From NCBI GenBank assembly GCA_904063045.1, contig CAJFCJ010000006.1:3736408-3800407 (forward strand): a stretch of DNA of 64,000 nucleotides. Reading direction: 5' to 3'. The notes under the pieces are model-generated. The model ran no database searches. It was given only the letters and a program-made list of their open reading frames with translations, and was not told the DNA's origin. This document shows, in pieces, positions 61,480 to 64,000 of this stretch (position 1 is the first letter of the stretch; each line of letters opens with the position of its first letter). A program made the translations under genes and the position numbers. This DNA comes from Dimorphilus gyrociliatus (Eukaryota; Annelida; Polychaeta; Dinophilidae).

Positions 61480-63524
61480 TTACTTCTTTCTCTTGGATGA
61501 CCCTAAAGTCTTTCTTTTATTGAAATCTTCCATTTCGGCTTTCAAACGATCTCTATCCTCTTCAAGCTTTCTTTTCTCTTCCGAATGTTGTTTTTTCAAT
61601 TCCTCGTATCTATCGTGCAACTAAAAAAGAAAAAGGGAGATAATTTTGCTATATTAAAGCTTTTGTGTAAGAAAATAGCAACTATACCTCTTTTTCTTTC
61701 TCCTTCAGTTCAGACTCCTTTACTTTAACTCTTCTGATAAAATTTTCTCTAACATTCTCTTCAGCTCTTTCCATATTTTGCTTATGTTCCCTTTTCTTTT
61801 CTTGATATGCTTCTTGTAACGACTTTTTATCGTCATCAACCAATCCCATTTCGCTTAATTTGGTCTTTCTATATAATTCATAGTGAACACTATGAGTGGT
61901 TTCTCTTAAATCCTCCATATTCGTTCTTATGAACATTTCCCGAAGTTTGACAAAATCGCAGTGTTGCTCATTTTCAACTATTTTTAATGAATATTCATAA
62001 ATATTCATATTAATAAAGGGCTTAAACAGACTTTCAACTAACCTTGAACTATTCCCCAAGGATATTGTCTAGCTCTGATAGTTTTACCACCTTGCTTAAT
62101 CTCTTCCGTGCTACCGACAACCGCAAAAGGCATATCCTCCTAAAGTAGGTGATAAAAAAGAAACGTATTATTATAGAATAACAATGATTACTTGTAATAA
62201 ATAGTTACATTGAATTTCTGATTAGCTTTGGCAACGATTGGGTCGTCAGTTGGACACTGATATATATGAACTTTATGCTCTTTAAGTTTTTGAATGATAT
62301 TTGTCTTAAATTGCAGTAATTCCGGCTTAGTAATGGAATCGGCCTTGGCAATTATTGGAATTATATTGACTCTCTTTTCAAGAGCTTTCATAGTGGCAAT
62401 GTCCAATTCCTTTAGTCTATAAAATGTAAATAAAAGGATAATAGTCAAGAAAACAGTTTATTAACTAAATTTACAAGGAGAGACACTTACGTTAAGCCGG
62501 TTGGAGGAATGAAATATAAGCAAACATGAACCCTGGTATCGTGATAGGCGTGTAAAGCTCGTCTAACTTTTAACTCTTCTTGTAGATAGGATTCGAACTG
62601 ATCTTCAATATATTTGACAATAGGTTTGTAACTGTTGAATAATTCCACTTATAAATTAGCATAAATCGATGATAAATGAAATATTCTACCTTTCTGATTT
62701 GTCTATTTGGTCTGAGAAATTAACAGTATCAATAATAGTTAACTTTAAACGAACTTGCTTCTCTTGCATATCTATAAAAATACATAGTTGAAATATTATA
62801 GTTAATACATATTGACATAGTTTAACATCTTTACCATGTCTATGCTCTTTTAGAGTAACTTCATTGTCATTGTGGGCAGCTGGTTTTGTATCAAAGTTCT
62901 TCCTGAACAAAGTATCCATTAAAGTAGATTTTCCAATACCAGTTTCGCCTGTATTGTGAAGAATAGAATATAGTAAAAGATATCTAATTACTCTACTATT
63001 ACTGTCGGCAAAATATGCGAAAAATATACGAGATCGATAAGCTATTATAGATTCGAACCTACACATAGTATATTGAAATAATAGTAATTTGTTGCTTCAC
63101 TCCTCCATACTTGATCAGCTAAAGATTCGTTATCAAATACTATCATTTCATCTCTATTAAAAGATTTATATGCTGTTGGATCCTGTGCAATCATATCCTG
63201 AGTAAAATTTGAAGAATTTTTATTAAAAGCAGTCCTGAGTGATATATTAATATCATGAGAGCCGGCTGTACTATTTGCCGAATCAGAGATATCCATTGAT
63301 TGCATGCAATCTTCGTCAACTGTTAATGTATCTCCTAAACTCCTATGAGTAGAGGCTCTTTCATTAAATTCAACTATTAATGAATTGTCAACAAACGAAT
63401 CAGATTGATCAAACGTAAAACATCTACTTGTTAATTCACTGGTATTGCTAATAAACGATACGGGCTCCTCTCCCCTTGAATCGTTGCGAACCTTTTTGTG
63501 CATATGAACTTTTAAGAGATTCAA
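61480..63524 (-). CDS. septin, SEPT6-group-like (isoform from internal first exon)
   Basis: Exons: 63059-63524 (first exon A), 62835-62948, 62690-62771, 62491-62631, 62209-62416, 62043-62139, 61688-61977 and 61480-61620, for 512 residues. The GTPase core shows the P-loop GETGIGKST, a G3 region [10 protein letters not shown]4 AKAD, and the septin unique element ([39 protein letters not shown]). The C-terminus is a coiled coil (KEKEKE + [18 protein letters not shown]) with a basic end KRKK. The YQCPTDD loop and long coiled coil fit the SEPT6/8/10/11/14 group, which is GTP-bound but catalytically dead, consistent with the altered G3. Septins form hetero-oligomeric filaments at the cell cortex. 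First exon A adds ~155 residues rich in Ser, Asp and Asn ahead of the core. Confidence 0.9.
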
Positions 63525-63536
63525 TCGAGCGCCAGT

Positions 63537-63546
63537 CAGATGGCGC
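63537..63546 (+). promoter_or_regulatory. CAGATGGCGC motif at the internal septin first exon
   Basis: Copy of the YAGATGGC motif 13 bp 5' of the ATG of septin first exon A (minus strand), next to GAGCGCCAG. Its position favours an internal promoter for exon A. Regulatory role inferred. Confidence 0.35.
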
Positions 63547-63702
63547 CTCGATAATAATAAGGTGATTTAATAGGTTATTTTTTTTTTTTGAATGTTTGAA
63601 AAATGATCTATTGCAAATTTCAAAATGGAATTTTGTCTTTTATCCTACAATTGTAAGCCCTACAGATCTTTATATTTTATACAAGATTGACATAACGTTT
63701 AC

Positions 63703-63880
63703 CTAGGCATAGTATATTAAGTGGAAATCCTCTTTCGACACATTTATTTACCAATTGATCTGGCAAAAGATCAAAACCAACGGGATCTTTGTCGGATATG
63801 ATGTATTCTTTGACACTATTACCATTGACCGCTGATTTGGATTCTTGCTTTCTAGGAGCCTGAGTTGGAGGTGCGGGTGG
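63703..63880 (-). CDS. septin alternative 5' coding exon B (partial gene, continues to or beyond the right edge)
   Basis: After an acceptor (TTATTTAACAG) a 59-codon frame reads [16 protein letters not shown], then [20 protein letters not shown] and FPLNILCLG, and ends in phase 1 at G|GTAAAC. [12 protein letters not shown]...GFxxNILCxG is the universal septin entry into the P-loop, and joining to 62948 gives G-ETGIGKST. Its start codon must lie in an exon further 5'; none is clear in 63881-64000. Confidence 0.8.
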
Positions 63881-64000
63881 CTGTTAAATAAATATTTAAA
63901 AGTAATTTTTTTGTATTTTATAAACTTAAATAAACATGGCCAAATTTTTTTTTACAACTCATTTCGTATCTTTGTTTAATGAAATAGAATGAACACTAAT

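Overview
The window is nuclear DNA of a small-genome invertebrate animal. It is AT-rich (roughly two thirds A+T by eye). Genes are split by short spliceosomal introns, many of 50-100 bp with plain GT...AG ends, and the set is purely metazoan: caveolin, Fe65/APBB, septin, cohesin SA, TMEM87, a P4-ATPase, rhodopsin-like receptors. A compact lophotrochozoan genome, for instance a tiny annelid of the Dimorphilus kind, would fit, but the species is an inference. I see no CRISPR array, insertion sequence, prophage or operon.

Layout. 0.1-1 kb: a small multi-pass membrane protein (minus). 1-5 kb: gene-free AT-rich DNA ending in a tRNA-Lys(CUU). 5.4-9 kb: two divergent class A GPCR genes, with an orphan coding-like terminal exon between them. 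11.2-12 kb: a stand-alone DUF2439 protein related to the N-terminus of the helicase ZGRF1 and to yeast Mte1. 12.3-15.4 kb: TMEM87, preceded by a partial tandem copy of its own exons 2-4. 16.4-20 kb: a large RND-fold (Dispatched/Patched-like) membrane protein. 21-26.1 kb: the Fe65/APBB adaptor with two alternative last exons and a small PSAP/PPPY membrane protein nested in one intron. 27-28.4 kb: a single-EGF transmembrane protein and a securin-like small protein. 29.2-32.2 kb: an unassigned pocket.

32.2-64 kb is dense with housekeeping genes: cohesin SA/STAG, steroid 5-alpha-reductase, cyclin A, EXOSC9 (RRP45), the ATP8A flippase, LC8 dynein light chain, a theta-like GST, caveolin, RPA1, and a SEPT6-group septin that runs to or past the right edge with two alternative first coding exons. 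Exon joins were worked out by hand from splice signals, phase and family alignment; for SA, SRD5A, cyclin A, EXOSC9, ATP8A, LC8, caveolin, RPA1, TMEM87 and Fe65 the resulting proteins are close to full length for the family.

The genes do not form one pathway. Several act in cell division and genome maintenance (cohesin SA, cyclin A, securin-like, RPA1, the DUF2439 protein, septin), but this looks like ordinary gene density. The most interesting points are exon-level: a 21-nt in-frame microexon candidate in ATP8A, mutually exclusive Fe65 C-termini, alternative septin N-termini, a GC-AG intron deciding the basic tail of SA, the nested late-domain-motif protein in Fe65, and a recurring YAGATGGC motif near several gene starts.
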